A stretch of DNA of 64,000 bases from Treponema bryantii NK4A124 (GTDB lineage: Bacteria; Spirochaetota; Spirochaetia; Treponematales; Treponemataceae). The stretch is taken from positions 1-64,000 of the forward strand of contig NZ_ATWV01000011.1 in NCBI RefSeq assembly GCF_000421345.1, read 5' to 3'. The position numbers and the translations under genes were made by a program. The notes below the pieces were generated by a model, which was not told where the DNA came from, did not search any database, and was given only the letters and a program-made list of their open reading frames with translations. This document shows, in pieces, positions 8,665 to 18,060 of the stretch; position 1 is the stretch's first letter; each line of letters begins with the position of its first letter.

Positions 8665-10371
8665 TTATTTTCTGAAGTTCAAGGCAGAAACCACTGCCGC
8701 AATACCGGCACGACCTACGTTGGAACTCTTTCCTACACCCCAGACCTGTTCGCCGTTTTCTTTTGTAATCTGAACATAAGCCATAGCCTGAGTGTCTGAA
8801 CCTGAGCCAACAGAGTGTTCATGGAAGCTTGTGATGTTAAAGGCCGGAGCCGGAGTCTGCTTCATGGCACTTACAAAGGCATCGAGAGGTCCGTTTCCGG
8901 ATGCAGCAATTGCATAACGCTTTCCATCCCACTCTACAGTTGCCATTCCTGCTACCTGCTCAGGCAGATCTGTTCCGCGCTCGCCTTCCACGTGGCGTTC
9001 TGTAATATCAATAACGTTAAGAGGAGACTTTGTATAAAGCCAGCTTTCGGCAAAAATATCGTAAACCTCGGACGGGCTGAGTTCACGCTGAAGTTTGTCT
9101 GCCCGAGCCTTAATAACAGCACCAATAACCGGATGCATTGCTTTTGGAGCCGCAATTCCAAACATAGTTTCCAGAATATAAGCTGCCCCGCCCTTTCCGC
9201 TCTGGCTGTTAATTCTGATGATTCCGTTGTATTCGCGGCCTATATCGTGCGGGTCAATGGCAATATATGGAACATCCCACAAAAGCGAAGCTGATTTTTC
9301 TGAACGGGCATTCATAGCCTTGCGGATTGCATCCTGATGTGAGCCGCTGAAGGCTGTAAATACCAGTTCTCCGGCATAAGGAGATCGTGGATGTATTGGC
9401 ATTGCTGTTAATCGGCTGAATTCTTCTGAAATTTCTTCAAGATTAGAAAAATCCAATTCTGGATCTATTCCCTGGGTGTACATATTCAGGGCAACAGTAA
9501 CGATATCAAGGTTTCCGGTACGTTCACCATTTCCAAAAAGGCAGCCTTCTACACGCTCTGCACCGGCCAAAAGACCAAGCTCGCACTGGGCAATACTTTC
9601 GCCACGGTCATTATGATTATGAAGAGAAATTATACAGTTTTCGCGGCCCTTAAAGTTGCGGCAAAAATATTCTATCTGATCTGCAAACTGATTTGGAAGA
9701 TTACATTCAACGGTTGCCGGAAGATTCAAAATTATTTTATTCTCTGGAGTTGCACCCCAGGCCTTCATAACTGCCTGACAGATTTCCATGGCATAGTCAG
9801 CTTCTGTCTGGGTAAAGTTTTCCGGAGAATATTCAAAGCGGTAATTTGCAGGCTTACGACCGGCTGCCTCTGCTTCTTTGCTTACAGCGGCTATATATTT
9901 TTTTACGCATTTTACTCCGCTTACGGCAAGCTCAATAAGTTCTTCCTTTGTTTTTCCAAAATTATACTTTCTCTGAGCCGGTGAAGTTGCATTGTAAATA
10001 TGAAAAATTACATTCTCAGCACCATCAATTGCCTCAAAGGTACGGGCAATCAAAGGCTCGCGGGCCTGACACAAAACCTGAATCCATACATCTTCTGGAA
10101 TCAGTTTTTCGTCTATAAGGCGGCGTACAAAGTCAAATTCTGTATCTGAAGCGGCGGGAAAACCGACTTCTATTTCCTTGAATCCAATTTTTACCAGAAG
10201 CTTAAAGAATTCAAGCTTCTGCTCTATTCCCATAGGATTTACAAGAGCCTGATTTCCATCGCGCAAATCAACAGAACACCATAAAGGTGCCTTAGTAATT
10301 GTGTTTGAGGGCCATTTTCTGTCTTTTAAGGGAACCGGCACAAAAGCCTTGTACTTTCCATTTGGATTCAT
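8665..10371 (-). CDS. leuA: 2-isopropylmalate synthase
   Basis: A 568-residue enzyme condensing acetyl-CoA with 2-oxoisovalerate, the first step specific to leucine synthesis. The N-terminal TIM barrel has the DLRDGNQA motif (metal and substrate site) and HNHNDRG (metal-binding histidines). The C-terminal 120 or so residues form the LeuA regulatory domain, expected to bind leucine for feedback inhibition. The N-terminal KYKAFVPVPLKDRKWPS resembles the longer LeuA type of actinobacteria and some others. It is divergent from the TAXI transporter operon, and ilvC of the same amino-acid family lies at 28077-29555. A TATAAT box lies about 40 bases upstream. Confidence 0.96.
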   Translation of the reverse strand: MNPNGKYKAFVPVPLKDRKWPSNTITKAPLWCSVDLRDGNQALVNPMGIEQKLEFFKLLVKIGFKEIEVGFPAASDTEFDFVRRLIDEKLIPEDVWIQVLCQAREPLIARTFEAIDGAENVIFHIYNATSPAQRKYNFGKTKEELIELAVSGVKCVKKYIAAVSKEAEAAGRKPANYRFEYSPENFTQTEADYAMEICQAVMKAWGATPENKIILNLPATVECNLPNQFADQIEYFCRNFKGRENCIISLHNHNDRGESIAQCELGLLAGAERVEGCLFGNGERTGNLDIVTVALNMYTQGIDPELDFSNLEEISEEFSRLTAMPIHPRSPYAGELVFTAFSGSHQDAIRKAMNARSEKSASLLWDVPYIAIDPHDIGREYNGIIRINSQSGKGGAAYILETMFGIAAPKAMHPVIGAVIKARADKLQRELSPSEVYDIFAESWLYTKSPLNVIDITERHVEGERGTDLPEQVAGMATVEWDGKRYAIAASGNGPLDAFVSAMKQTPAPAFNITSFHEHSVGSGSDTQAMAYVQITKENGEQVWGVGKSSNVGRAGIAAVVSALNFRK

Positions 10372-10399
10372 ATATCTCCAATTTACCGCATAAACATTA

Positions 10400-10429
10400 T
10401 TGAATTCAACTGCTATTATATAGTAAAAT
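10400..10429 (+). promoter_or_regulatory. putative promoter of the TAXI-TRAP operon
   Basis: TTGAAT (10400-10405), an 18-bp spacer and TAAAAT (10424-10429) precede the solute-binding protein gene. Confidence 0.45.
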
Positions 10430-10456
10430 TATACATCTTAATTACAGGAGAAAGAT

Positions 10457-11419
10457 ATGAAGAAAGTATTTAAGGCTTCATTGGCACTGCTCGCAGCAGC
10501 CCTCATTTTCAGCGGATGTACAAAATCAGACGCTAAAAAAGATTACATTCTTGCAACTGGTGGTACAAGCGGTACTTACTATCCGTTTGGCGGCGCAATT
10601 GCTAACATCTGGAACACAAAGATTGCTAATATGAACGTTACAGCTCAGGCAACTGGTGCTTCTGCAGAAAACCTCAGACTTATTAATAAAGGTGAGGCAG
10701 AGTTCGGAACTGTTCAGAACGACGTTATGGACTATGCTTATCACGGAACAGATATGTTTGCAGGCGAAAAGCTTTCAAACATCATGACAATCGGAACTAT
10801 GTATCCTGAAGTTGTACAGATTGCCGTTTCAGAAAAGAGCGGAATTAAATCTGTAGCAGACTTCAAGGGAAAGCGCATTTCTGTAGGTGATGCAGGATCT
10901 GGAGTTGAATTCAACGCTAAACAGATTCTCGAAGGTTATGGCCTTACTTTTGACGACATCAAAAAGAGCAACCTTTCTTTCAAGGAATCTGCAGAAGGTA
11001 TTCAGAATGGTACTCTGGACGGATGTTTCATTACAGCCGGTGTTCCAAACTCAGCTCTCCAGGAGCTTGCATTCACAGCTGGTCTTGTTTTGATTCCAAT
11101 CGACAAGGATGCTGCTGATGTAATCTGCGACAAATACGGATTCTATACATATACAACAATCCCTGGTGGTACTTATAAGGGAACAGATACAGACACACCT
11201 GCTCTCGCAATTAAGGCTACTCTCGCTGTAAGCTCTAAGCTCGACGAAGAAACAGTTTATGAAATGACTAAGGCTTTGTTCGAAAACCTCGATGAACTTG
11301 CACGCGGACACGCAAAGGGTAAGGAAGTAACTGCTGCATCTGCAATCACAGGTGTTTCAGTACCATTCCACCCAGGTGCTAAAAAGTACTACAACGAAAT
11401 CGGTTTGAGCGTAAACTAA
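10457..11419 (+). CDS. TAXI-family TRAP transporter solute-binding lipoprotein
   Basis: A 320-residue periplasmic binding protein with lipoprotein signal and lipobox IFSGC (Cys21). The mature N-terminus YILATGGTSGTYYPFGGAIA is the hallmark of the TAXI family, and VADFKGKRISVGDAGSG follows in the middle. The family delivers organic acids or amino acids such as glutamate to TRAP permeases; the ligand here is unknown. The ribosome-binding site is CAGGAG. It is the first gene of an operon with a DUF1850 protein and a fused TRAP permease, the usual TAXI arrangement. Confidence 0.94.
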   Translation: MKKVFKASLALLAAALIFSGCTKSDAKKDYILATGGTSGTYYPFGGAIANIWNTKIANMNVTAQATGASAENLRLINKGEAEFGTVQNDVMDYAYHGTDMFAGEKLSNIMTIGTMYPEVVQIAVSEKSGIKSVADFKGKRISVGDAGSGVEFNAKQILEGYGLTFDDIKKSNLSFKESAEGIQNGTLDGCFITAGVPNSALQELAFTAGLVLIPIDKDAADVICDKYGFYTYTTIPGGTYKGTDTDTPALAIKATLAVSSKLDEETVYEMTKALFENLDELARGHAKGKEVTAASAITGVSVPFHPGAKKYYNEIGLSVN

Positions 11420-11427
11420 AATCTTGA

Positions 11428-11463
11428 GGCGGGCGGTACTTTTATTACAAAAGGCCGGCCGCC
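11428..11463 (+). promoter_or_regulatory. intercistronic hairpin after the binding-protein gene
   Basis: GGCGGGCGG (11428-11436) pairs with CCGGCCGCC (11455-11463) with one mismatch. No T-run follows, so it more likely stabilises or partly attenuates the upstream message than terminates fully. This would allow more binding protein than permease. Confidence 0.4.
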
Positions 11464-11473
11464 ATTATTATTT

Positions 11474-12007
11474 ATGACTAAAAAGAAAACATTACTTGCT
11501 TTATTAATTACATCTTTTATTCTTCTTATTATTTTAATAGCCCTTTTTTCGCCTTTTATTACCGTGCTTTCTGTAAGCAGTAGAAAAATGCAGCCCCTTC
11601 GTTTTTATTCAATCGACGGTTATAAAAAAGGCTTTGTAATTTCTTATACACATTCTGTAAACAAGGGCCGTGTACACGATTTTTATAAACCTACTGATGA
11701 CGATAAACTTGAATTATATAAAACATCATTTGTATCTTATGGGGCTGGTATACCGGAACCTGATGAAATACCAGGTGCTGTATTTGCAGTAAAAGACAAA
11801 AATTATGAAATAAGCGGAATCAACCGTGTTGTGCCTCGTCTCGTTATGGCAGTAGGCTTAATTGCTGAGCATTCAATTACCTTTGACGAGGCTGTAGAAG
11901 TTGGTCAGAAAGAATTCTTTCTTACAGATTTTTTTGAACCACAGACAAGTATCATTTTTGAATATAAAAAAGTTTCTTTGGTAAATTATTTATCAAACAG
12001 GATATAA
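11474..12007 (+). CDS. DUF1850-family membrane-anchored protein
   Basis: A 177-residue protein with one N-terminal membrane segment (residues 6-30) and an extracytoplasmic domain containing ISYTHSVNKGRVHDFY, the conserved DUF1850 motif. Genes of this family commonly sit between a TAXI binding protein and a fused TRAP permease, as here, suggesting an accessory role in uptake. Its biochemical function is unknown. No strong Shine-Dalgarno is visible. Confidence 0.8.
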   Translation: MTKKKTLLALLITSFILLIILIALFSPFITVLSVSSRKMQPLRFYSIDGYKKGFVISYTHSVNKGRVHDFYKPTDDDKLELYKTSFVSYGAGIPEPDEIPGAVFAVKDKNYEISGINRVVPRLVMAVGLIAEHSITFDEAVEVGQKEFFLTDFFEPQTSIIFEYKKVSLVNYLSNRI

Positions 12008-12037
12008 TAGATTGCTTCGGCTTCGCCTCGCAATGAC
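12008..12037. repeat. decayed repeat of family B
   Basis: AGATTGCTTCGGCTTCGCC followed by TCGCAATGACG resembles the GGATTGC...CTCGCAATGACG repeats elsewhere. More degenerate CAATGAC fragments continue to about 12082, in the gap inside the TRAP operon. Confidence 0.55.
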
Positions 12038-12105
12038 GTACAGGTTCGCCTTGTAATGAAATGCAGGACTGCTTAGCAATGACAATATAAAAAAGGAGGC
12101 TCCTC

Positions 12106-14178
12106 ATGGACAAAGACCCAACAGACGAAATGCTGGAATCTACTGAAATCAAGAACAGCGCTATTGACAACATTTTACCAACTTCCAACGAAGATGAAAT
12201 GAAAAATCTCATGAAAGACCTGGACAGAGAACAGGCTTATCGTGAACATAAATGCTGGAGACAATACATAACAGTAATTATTTCTATTATTTTTGTTCTT
12301 TTCCAGTTATACGCAACACTTTCAGGAACAGTTACTGCTCAGATACTGCGTGCTACACACCTTGCTTTTGTTCAATTCCTGGCTTTCCTCCTCTTCCCTG
12401 CAACAAAAAAGATGCCCCGTAACACACTTCCTTTCTACGACGTTTTACTGGGCCTTGCCGGTGCCGGCTGCTGGATGTATATCGTAATCAACTTCCAGAA
12501 TCTGGTTCGCCGCTCGGGAAATAATACCACACTCGATGTTGTAATAGGAATCATAGGAATTCTGATTCTTTTTGAAAGCTGCCGCCGTATTGTAGGCCTT
12601 CCTATCATGACTATTGCTTCAGTTTTTGTAATCTACGCCTTTGTCGGCAAATACCTGCCGGGCTTTTTACATCACAGAGGCTATTCACTTCAGCGCGTAG
12701 TATGCCACCTTTTCTACAACACAGAAGGAATTATGGGAACTCCAATAGGAGCCTGTTCAACCTTTATCTTCCTCTTTATTCTTTTCGGCGCCCTGCTTGA
12801 AAAAACAGGAATCGGACAGTTCTTTATTGATGTATGTAACGCAATTGCCGGTGGTGCAAGCGGAGGACCTGCCAAGGTTGCAGTTCTTTCTTCTGCACTG
12901 CTGGGAACAGTTTCCGGCTCATCAGTTTCAAACACAGTAGGCTCAGGAAGCTTCACAATTCCTATGATGAAAAAGCTTGGTTATAAGGCTGAGTTTGCTG
13001 GTGCCGTAGAAGCTTCTGCCTCAACCGGAGGACAGCTTATGCCTCCAATTATGGGTGCAGCAGCCTTCCTTATGGCAGAAAGCCTTGGCATGCCTTACAT
13101 TACAATCGTGAAGGCAGCTGTAATTCCGGCTCTGCTTTATTTTACAGGAATCTTTATTACAGTTCACCTGGAAGCAAAAAAGCTTGGTCTTAAGGGACTT
13201 CCCCGCGAACAGCTGCCACGCTTCCTTCCTCTTTTCCTCAGCAAGGGTTATATGATTCTGCCTCTGATTGTAATTATTTACTTCCTTTGCGCAGGTAAAA
13301 CAGCAGTATTTGCAGCCCTTATGGGAATCGTTTCCTGCCTTCTGATTGGAATTGCAGTTTCTATCGTAGACCTTGCAAAAGGCCGTAAGCCAACCTTTGG
13401 TTCACGAGACCTTATTGATGTAATGTGTGCCGCAGCCCGCAATATAATCAGTGTAGCAATTGCCTGTGGTATGGCCGGAATTATTATCGGTGTAGTAACC
13501 CTTACAGGACTTGGCCTTAAGCTTGGTGCAGGCCTTGTTTCACTGGCAGGCGGAAAACTCTTCCTTACCCTGGTATTTACAATGCTCGCTTCAATCATTC
13601 TTGGTATGGGTGCACCTACAACTGCAAACTATCTGATTACTTCTACAATTACCGCAGGTGCAATTATTCAGCTTGGCGTACAGCCTCTTGCTGCTCATAT
13701 GTTTGCCTTCTACTTTGGTATTATTGCCGATGTAACACCTCCAGTTGCCCTTGCAGCCATTGCCGGCGCCGCCATAGCAAAAGCAAGGCCGATGAAAACA
13801 GCCTTTAATGCAACAAAGCTTGCGATCGGAGCCTTTATCATTCCATATATGTTTGTTTACAACTCGCAGATGCTTATGATTGATGCTTCCATTGGTCGTA
13901 TTCTCTTTATTATCGCGACTGCCTTAATTGGTATGTTTGGTATAAGCGTTGCCCTGGAAGGTTATGGTTTTAATTTTACAGGTATTCTTCATGGAAGCAA
14001 CAAGTCCAAAGGTCTTATAATTACATTCGATGTAATTGAAAGAGTTCTCTTTGCTACTGCAGGTCTTCTTTGTGTAATTCCGGAAACACGCAGCGACATC
14101 ATTGGCCTGAGCATGATGGCAGTTCTGATTGCTTATCAGATTGTAGTAAAACGAATTTTATTGACGAAGAAACAATAA
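12106..14178 (+). CDS. TRAP transporter permease, fused 4TM/12TM (DctQM) type
   Basis: A 690-residue integral membrane protein combining the small and large TRAP permease subunits in one chain, as is normal with TAXI binding proteins. An N-terminal acidic cytoplasmic stretch of about 50 residues is followed by the small-subunit helices and then the DctM part. Visible DctM features include FGALLEKTGIGQFF, GGASGGPAKVAVLSSALLG, and TVSGSSVSNTVGSGSFTIP in its first half, and MGAPTTANYLITS in its second. It drives sodium-coupled uptake of the ligand captured by the upstream lipoprotein. The ribosome-binding site is AAAAAGGAGG. Confidence 0.94.
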   Translation: MDKDPTDEMLESTEIKNSAIDNILPTSNEDEMKNLMKDLDREQAYREHKCWRQYITVIISIIFVLFQLYATLSGTVTAQILRATHLAFVQFLAFLLFPATKKMPRNTLPFYDVLLGLAGAGCWMYIVINFQNLVRRSGNNTTLDVVIGIIGILILFESCRRIVGLPIMTIASVFVIYAFVGKYLPGFLHHRGYSLQRVVCHLFYNTEGIMGTPIGACSTFIFLFILFGALLEKTGIGQFFIDVCNAIAGGASGGPAKVAVLSSALLGTVSGSSVSNTVGSGSFTIPMMKKLGYKAEFAGAVEASASTGGQLMPPIMGAAAFLMAESLGMPYITIVKAAVIPALLYFTGIFITVHLEAKKLGLKGLPREQLPRFLPLFLSKGYMILPLIVIIYFLCAGKTAVFAALMGIVSCLLIGIAVSIVDLAKGRKPTFGSRDLIDVMCAAARNIISVAIACGMAGIIIGVVTLTGLGLKLGAGLVSLAGGKLFLTLVFTMLASIILGMGAPTTANYLITSTITAGAIIQLGVQPLAAHMFAFYFGIIADVTPPVALAAIAGAAIAKARPMKTAFNATKLAIGAFIIPYMFVYNSQMLMIDASIGRILFIIATALIGMFGISVALEGYGFNFTGILHGSNKSKGLIITFDVIERVLFATAGLLCVIPETRSDIIGLSMMAVLIAYQIVVKRILLTKKQ

Positions 14179-14213
14179 TATTATTATTTTATATATAAGA
14201 GGTAAAAAGAATT

Positions 14214-14486
14214 ATGAAAATTAAACCTTTAGCAGACCGTGTTCTTGTTAAGAACGACAAGGCAGAAACAAAGACAGCAAGCGGACTCATTATTCCAGAA
14301 GCTGCTCAGGAAAAAACTCAGACAGCAGTAGTTGTTGAAGTTGGACCTGGAACTGATGAAAACAAAATCACAGTAAAGAAAGGCGACAGAATTATGTACG
14401 ACAAATATGCCGGAACTCAGGTAAAGATTGACGGTGAAGATCACCTCATTCTCCGCATGAGTGACATCATTGCTGTTATTGAATAG
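14214..14486 (+). CDS. groES: co-chaperonin GroES
   Basis: A 90-residue cap of the GroEL folding chamber. It starts MKIKPLADRVLVK and contains the mobile-loop region ETKTASGLIIPEAAQEK and the GDRIMYDKYAGT motif, all at the normal length. The ribosome-binding site is AAGAGG. No groEL follows, and the 3' end overlaps the convergent TPR lipoprotein gene by 11 bp, so groES is separate from groEL here. No CIRCE operator is visible upstream; it may be partly co-transcribed with the TRAP genes 35 bp before it. Confidence 0.96.
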   Translation: MKIKPLADRVLVKNDKAETKTASGLIIPEAAQEKTQTAVVVEVGPGTDENKITVKKGDRIMYDKYAGTQVKIDGEDHLILRMSDIIAVIE

Positions 14487-16332
14487 TCAGTCTTAATTTA
14501 TCTTTTAAGATAGATGCCCTTGCGTTGTCAGGATACAAAGAAGATGCGTATTCTGCAGAACGGAGGGCATTTTTTATGTCTCCGTCGCCGGCATAAATAC
14601 AGGCAATTCTGTAAAATATTTCGGAACGCTTTGCATTGCTGCTTTCGCGTCCTGCAGCTCTTCCATATAAATCTAAAGCCCTGGCCTTTTTTCCAAGAGA
14701 CACATAAATATTACCAAGATTTAGGCAGACAGCGGTTGAAGCCCTTTGAGAAATAAAGCCTTCTTCACGTAATCCGGAACTTTCATATACACAGTATTCA
14801 TGAAGCCTTAATGCTTCGTCTGCCAGCTTCTGGTCTGCAGCAAACCAGGCTCCAAACTCTACAAATGGGAGATTGTATACACGGGCTTTTTCAATAAACT
14901 GTTCCCAGAACTCTCTCTTAGCATCATAATCACTTATGCTTGTTACATAGCTGTAAAAGAGTTTCCAGGCATCTTCGTACTGCTTTGTATTCAAAAGGAA
15001 ATTAAGGGCATACTGAACAAGGAGGCCCTTATATTCACCATCTTCGTCAAAACTGTTTTCCAGCATATTCCAGAGGTCGCGGTTTTTATCTTTTTCAGAT
15101 ATAGAAGTATCTGTTTTATATTTTAAATCCAGTTTTGCAATATGAAGATAAGGAGCATTTGTACGTCGCAAAGCTTCATCAATTCTGTAAAGTGCATCAC
15201 TCATAGGAATTTTACGGCGGTTGTCATAACGTTCCATTTCCAGAGTTGAAATGCCGGCCTTACGCAAAGCTGCAATTTCTGCATCTTCTTCTCTTTCAAG
15301 ATTTGAACGGTAGGCAAAGTCGGCATATAAAATTAAAGCAGGTACATTGTCCGGCCAGCGGTTTACAGCATAAAAAAGCAGGTCTGCATTCTGTTCATCA
15401 AGCCCCTGATTTTCTGCCCACTTAGCACTGTTTAGAACTATATTTGAAAGCAATTCTTCGTCGCTTTTACGAACCTTAAGCTCATCAAGATTTAAAACAA
15501 TTCCACGGCGGGCATTTTCTGCCGCTTCCATTTCTGAAACTGCCATATAAGAATCTGACTCAAGAGCCGCAAGCTGAATGGCAGAAGTCTTAAAGCTTAC
15601 AGTATTCTGATAACCAGTCATAAGATGACGGGAACTTTCAACAGCTTCAATTGAATCATAAAACTGACCTGCATCGTAGCATACAGTTGCCCAGAAAAAG
15701 GCATCATCTGCATCCAGAAAGGCTGCCGGATAAAGAGCTGCCGCAAGGTCATAATTACCATTTATGAGATTAAAGACCGCACAGTTTCTCAGCCATACAG
15801 GATTTTTAGAAGCTGCATAAGCATCCAGGAAAATCTGATAATAACTTTCGTCAGTATAAAAAGCAAAGGCATTTTCAGAAGCGGCTGCTTTTTCTGCAGA
15901 ATCCCTCAAAATATATTCAGAATAAAATGAAGCATATTTGGTACCACGGAGTTTAGCGGCCCACTTACCTGCTTCGCTAAGACGATTGGCTCTTAGCAAG
16001 AACTGAGTGTAAATTGCCAGAAGTTCAACATTGCTGCTGTTTTTCTTTAATGCTTTTTTAATCAGCTTTTCAGCCCGCTCAGACTCGCCAAGAGTTATAT
16101 ATCTTTTATAAATTCCAATATAAGACCAGGAATCATAAGCACGCTTTTCGACCTTCTTAAGTTCCTTTAAGGCCGACTGCATCTGATTTTGCATTACGAG
16201 GGCATCAATTACATCAAACTGGCTTGTTAACGAGTTTTGTTCTGCCCTCAAGCGGCAGGCTGAAAAGCAGAACAAAATCAAAGAAAATAAAAGGAATGTC
16301 GCAAAAAAACTTTTAAGCTCTCTTAGCTTCAT
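14476..16332 (-). CDS. TPR-containing lipoprotein of unknown function
   Basis: A 618-residue protein with a lipoprotein signal (lipobox FCFSAC, Cys26) and helical repeats throughout. Alanine-, tyrosine- and leucine-spaced pairs such as ALKELKKVEKRAYDSWSYIG and AEKLIKKALKKNSSNVELLA are TPR-like, and the C-terminal stretch LNLGNIYVSLGKKARALDLY is a clear TPR. It is probably an envelope-anchored scaffold; no enzymatic motif is seen. The start overlaps the end of nusB by 20 bp, so the two are translationally linked. Confidence 0.75.
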   Translation of the reverse strand: MKLRELKSFFATFLLFSLILFCFSACRLRAEQNSLTSQFDVIDALVMQNQMQSALKELKKVEKRAYDSWSYIGIYKRYITLGESERAEKLIKKALKKNSSNVELLAIYTQFLLRANRLSEAGKWAAKLRGTKYASFYSEYILRDSAEKAAASENAFAFYTDESYYQIFLDAYAASKNPVWLRNCAVFNLINGNYDLAAALYPAAFLDADDAFFWATVCYDAGQFYDSIEAVESSRHLMTGYQNTVSFKTSAIQLAALESDSYMAVSEMEAAENARRGIVLNLDELKVRKSDEELLSNIVLNSAKWAENQGLDEQNADLLFYAVNRWPDNVPALILYADFAYRSNLEREEDAEIAALRKAGISTLEMERYDNRRKIPMSDALYRIDEALRRTNAPYLHIAKLDLKYKTDTSISEKDKNRDLWNMLENSFDEDGEYKGLLVQYALNFLLNTKQYEDAWKLFYSYVTSISDYDAKREFWEQFIEKARVYNLPFVEFGAWFAADQKLADEALRLHEYCVYESSGLREEGFISQRASTAVCLNLGNIYVSLGKKARALDLYGRAAGRESSNAKRSEIFYRIACIYAGDGDIKNALRSAEYASSLYPDNARASILKDKLRLTIQ

Positions 16333-16798
16333 CTTTTCCTATTTTATCAAGCACGGCATTAATAAACTTATAGGAATCATCGGTATCAAAGTCTTTAGCT
16401 ATATTAACTGCCTCGTCAATAACAACCTTTGCATCAGCACCGTTCTGGAACAAAAGCTCATAAACGCTGGTACGCAAAATTGCAAGTGCAACACGGCTAA
16501 TACGCTCCATACTCCAGGAAGCAGAAAGATGATTTTCAATAAGTTTATCTATTTCATCAATATGACTGATTGTTCCTGCAATTATCAGACTTGCAAAAGT
16601 GCGCTCTTCTTTTGAAGTTTCAGAAAGAGCAAACAACTGCTCATTCTGTTCATTCTGCGCTGCCACCTGATCGGCACTTCCTACTTCAGTATCTTTCTGA
16701 AGCCATTCAAAAGTCAGAAGATCATCTAAAGAAGCCTTTGTTACATCCCATGAATACAGGGCCTGAAAAGCAATTACTCTACCATTTCTTCTGGACAC
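16313..16798 (-). CDS. nusB: transcription antitermination factor NusB
   Basis: A 161-residue RNA-binding protein that loads with NusE on boxA of rRNA leaders. It begins MSRRNGRVIAFQALYSWD, and the C-terminal half carries SWSMERISRVALAILRTSVYELLF and VIDEAVNIAKDFDTDDSYKF, the most conserved NusB segments. About 25 residues rich in Gln, Asn and Glu (from VAAQNEQNEQ) are inserted in the middle. It lies between the SurA-like gene and the TPR lipoprotein gene with no gap, forming an operon. A matching boxA is at 509-520. Confidence 0.93.
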   Translation of the reverse strand: MSRRNGRVIAFQALYSWDVTKASLDDLLTFEWLQKDTEVGSADQVAAQNEQNEQLFALSETSKEERTFASLIIAGTISHIDEIDKLIENHLSASWSMERISRVALAILRTSVYELLFQNGADAKVVIDEAVNIAKDFDTDDSYKFINAVLDKIGKDEAKRA

Positions 16799-17884
16799 TT
16801 AGTTCCCCCAATCCAGCAGCTTATTCAAGGCATCACCAGTTTTCTTCATATCTACATTTTCTGCTGTATGAAGCTCTTTTGCAAGTGTAGAAGCTGCGTT
16901 ATTCATGTAAATCTGCTGTTTCTGCTGAGTAAGATTTGCACGAATATAATCATATACTGTTACAGTTGTTTCAGGCTGAACCAGATCACCAATTCCCAGC
17001 ATTTTTGCATCATATTTCTTAAGAACACTTATGAATCTGAAATCTTCTGCTGTTTCTGAAAGATCAGAAGTAAAGCCTTCGCCCTGAGTAAATACATATA
17101 TAAAGTTCTGGAGAGACATACCGATACCAGTTGCAGCTGCTTCGTTCTTTGGCAGAACCATCTGTCCTGCCTGATAACCTGAATTTTCAGCCTGAGACTG
17201 AACAACTACCTGCTCTGCAGTAAGCTTTTTATCATTATATTTATTCAAAATGTCATTACACTTTAATCTTGCAGCATCTGCATCAGATCCCTTCTTTACA
17301 ATTACAAGAAGAATCTTAACCATGTCGTTCCATACAAATGAAGATTTATTGCTTTCATAAGCCATTCTGATTTCTTCATCTGTTGCAGCAACCTTCTGAA
17401 TTTCTGCCTGATTTTTCTGAATTACATACTGCTGCATCAAAAGTACATTTTTAAGGTGCTTTTTATAATCAGCTCTGTTCATTCCTGTCTGTTCGAGAAG
17501 AACTTCATCAAGTGATTTACCCTGCTGTTTTTTAAGAAGTTCATCCAGTTCTTTTTCTGTTACATTTACACCGAGAGACTGGCTCATAGACTGAGTAAAG
17601 TACTGATCTACAGAAGAATCTGGTACGCTAAGTCCTGCTTTTACTGCAGACTGAACCATAAGGTTTTCTTCAATCATTGTATCGAGAACCTGTTTTCTTT
17701 CTTCTACTGTGAGAGAACGACCTATCTGTTTTTCATAGGCACTACAGCGGATTTTAAGCTGCTTAAGAGTGATAGATTCATTCTTATTAAGTTTTACGAT
17801 TGCAAGAGGCTGTAAATCTGCCTGCGCAAAAACTGCAAATGTCGTAAACATTAAGATTGAAAGAACTGCAAAAATCTTTTTCAT
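16799..17884 (-). CDS. SurA-like periplasmic chaperone/prolyl isomerase
   Basis: A 361-residue exported protein with signal peptide MKKIFAVLSILMFTTFAVFA. The N-terminal half resembles SurA_N (VEERKQVLDTMIEENLMVQSA at 60-80), the helical module that binds unfolded outer-membrane proteins. The middle (FVWNDMVKILLVIVKKG and QAENSGYQAGQMVLPK) resembles a diverged parvulin domain, so isomerase activity is uncertain. It directly precedes nusB. Confidence 0.78.
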   Translation of the reverse strand: MKKIFAVLSILMFTTFAVFAQADLQPLAIVKLNKNESITLKQLKIRCSAYEKQIGRSLTVEERKQVLDTMIEENLMVQSAVKAGLSVPDSSVDQYFTQSMSQSLGVNVTEKELDELLKKQQGKSLDEVLLEQTGMNRADYKKHLKNVLLMQQYVIQKNQAEIQKVAATDEEIRMAYESNKSSFVWNDMVKILLVIVKKGSDADAARLKCNDILNKYNDKKLTAEQVVVQSQAENSGYQAGQMVLPKNEAAATGIGMSLQNFIYVFTQGEGFTSDLSETAEDFRFISVLKKYDAKMLGIGDLVQPETTVTVYDYIRANLTQQKQQIYMNNAASTLAKELHTAENVDMKKTGDALNKLLDWGN

Positions 17885-17956
17885 TTTATAATCCTTTATT
17901 ATTTAGTTTCAGTTTTGTCCATATATGTTAACCAAGAAGATAGTACTTGGTTACAT

Positions 17957-17994
17957 GTGGTTTCGATACGACCTTCGGTCTACTCAACCACCGG
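17957..17994 (-). repeat. palindromic repeat family A, copy 7
   Basis: GTGGTTTCGATACGACC...GGTCTACTCAACCACC with an inner GACC-TTC-GGTC hairpin. It is paired with the inverted copy at 18006-18046. Confidence 0.9.
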
Positions 17995-18005
17995 CTGCAA
18001 GGTGA

Positions 18006-18046
18006 CGGTGGTTGAGTGCGCCGTAAGGCGTATATCGAAACCACCG
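18006..18046 (+). repeat. palindromic repeat family A, copy 8
   Basis: CGGTGGTTGAGTGCGCC...TATCGAAACCACCG with an inner GCGCC-GTAA-GGCGT hairpin. It lies just downstream of alaS. Confidence 0.9.
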
Positions 18047-18060
18047 GTTATCGGAAGGTC

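Noticed and set aside
14214..14486. A groESL operon with CIRCE control
   Set aside because: No groEL follows (a convergent gene overlaps) and no CIRCE inverted repeat is visible upstream.
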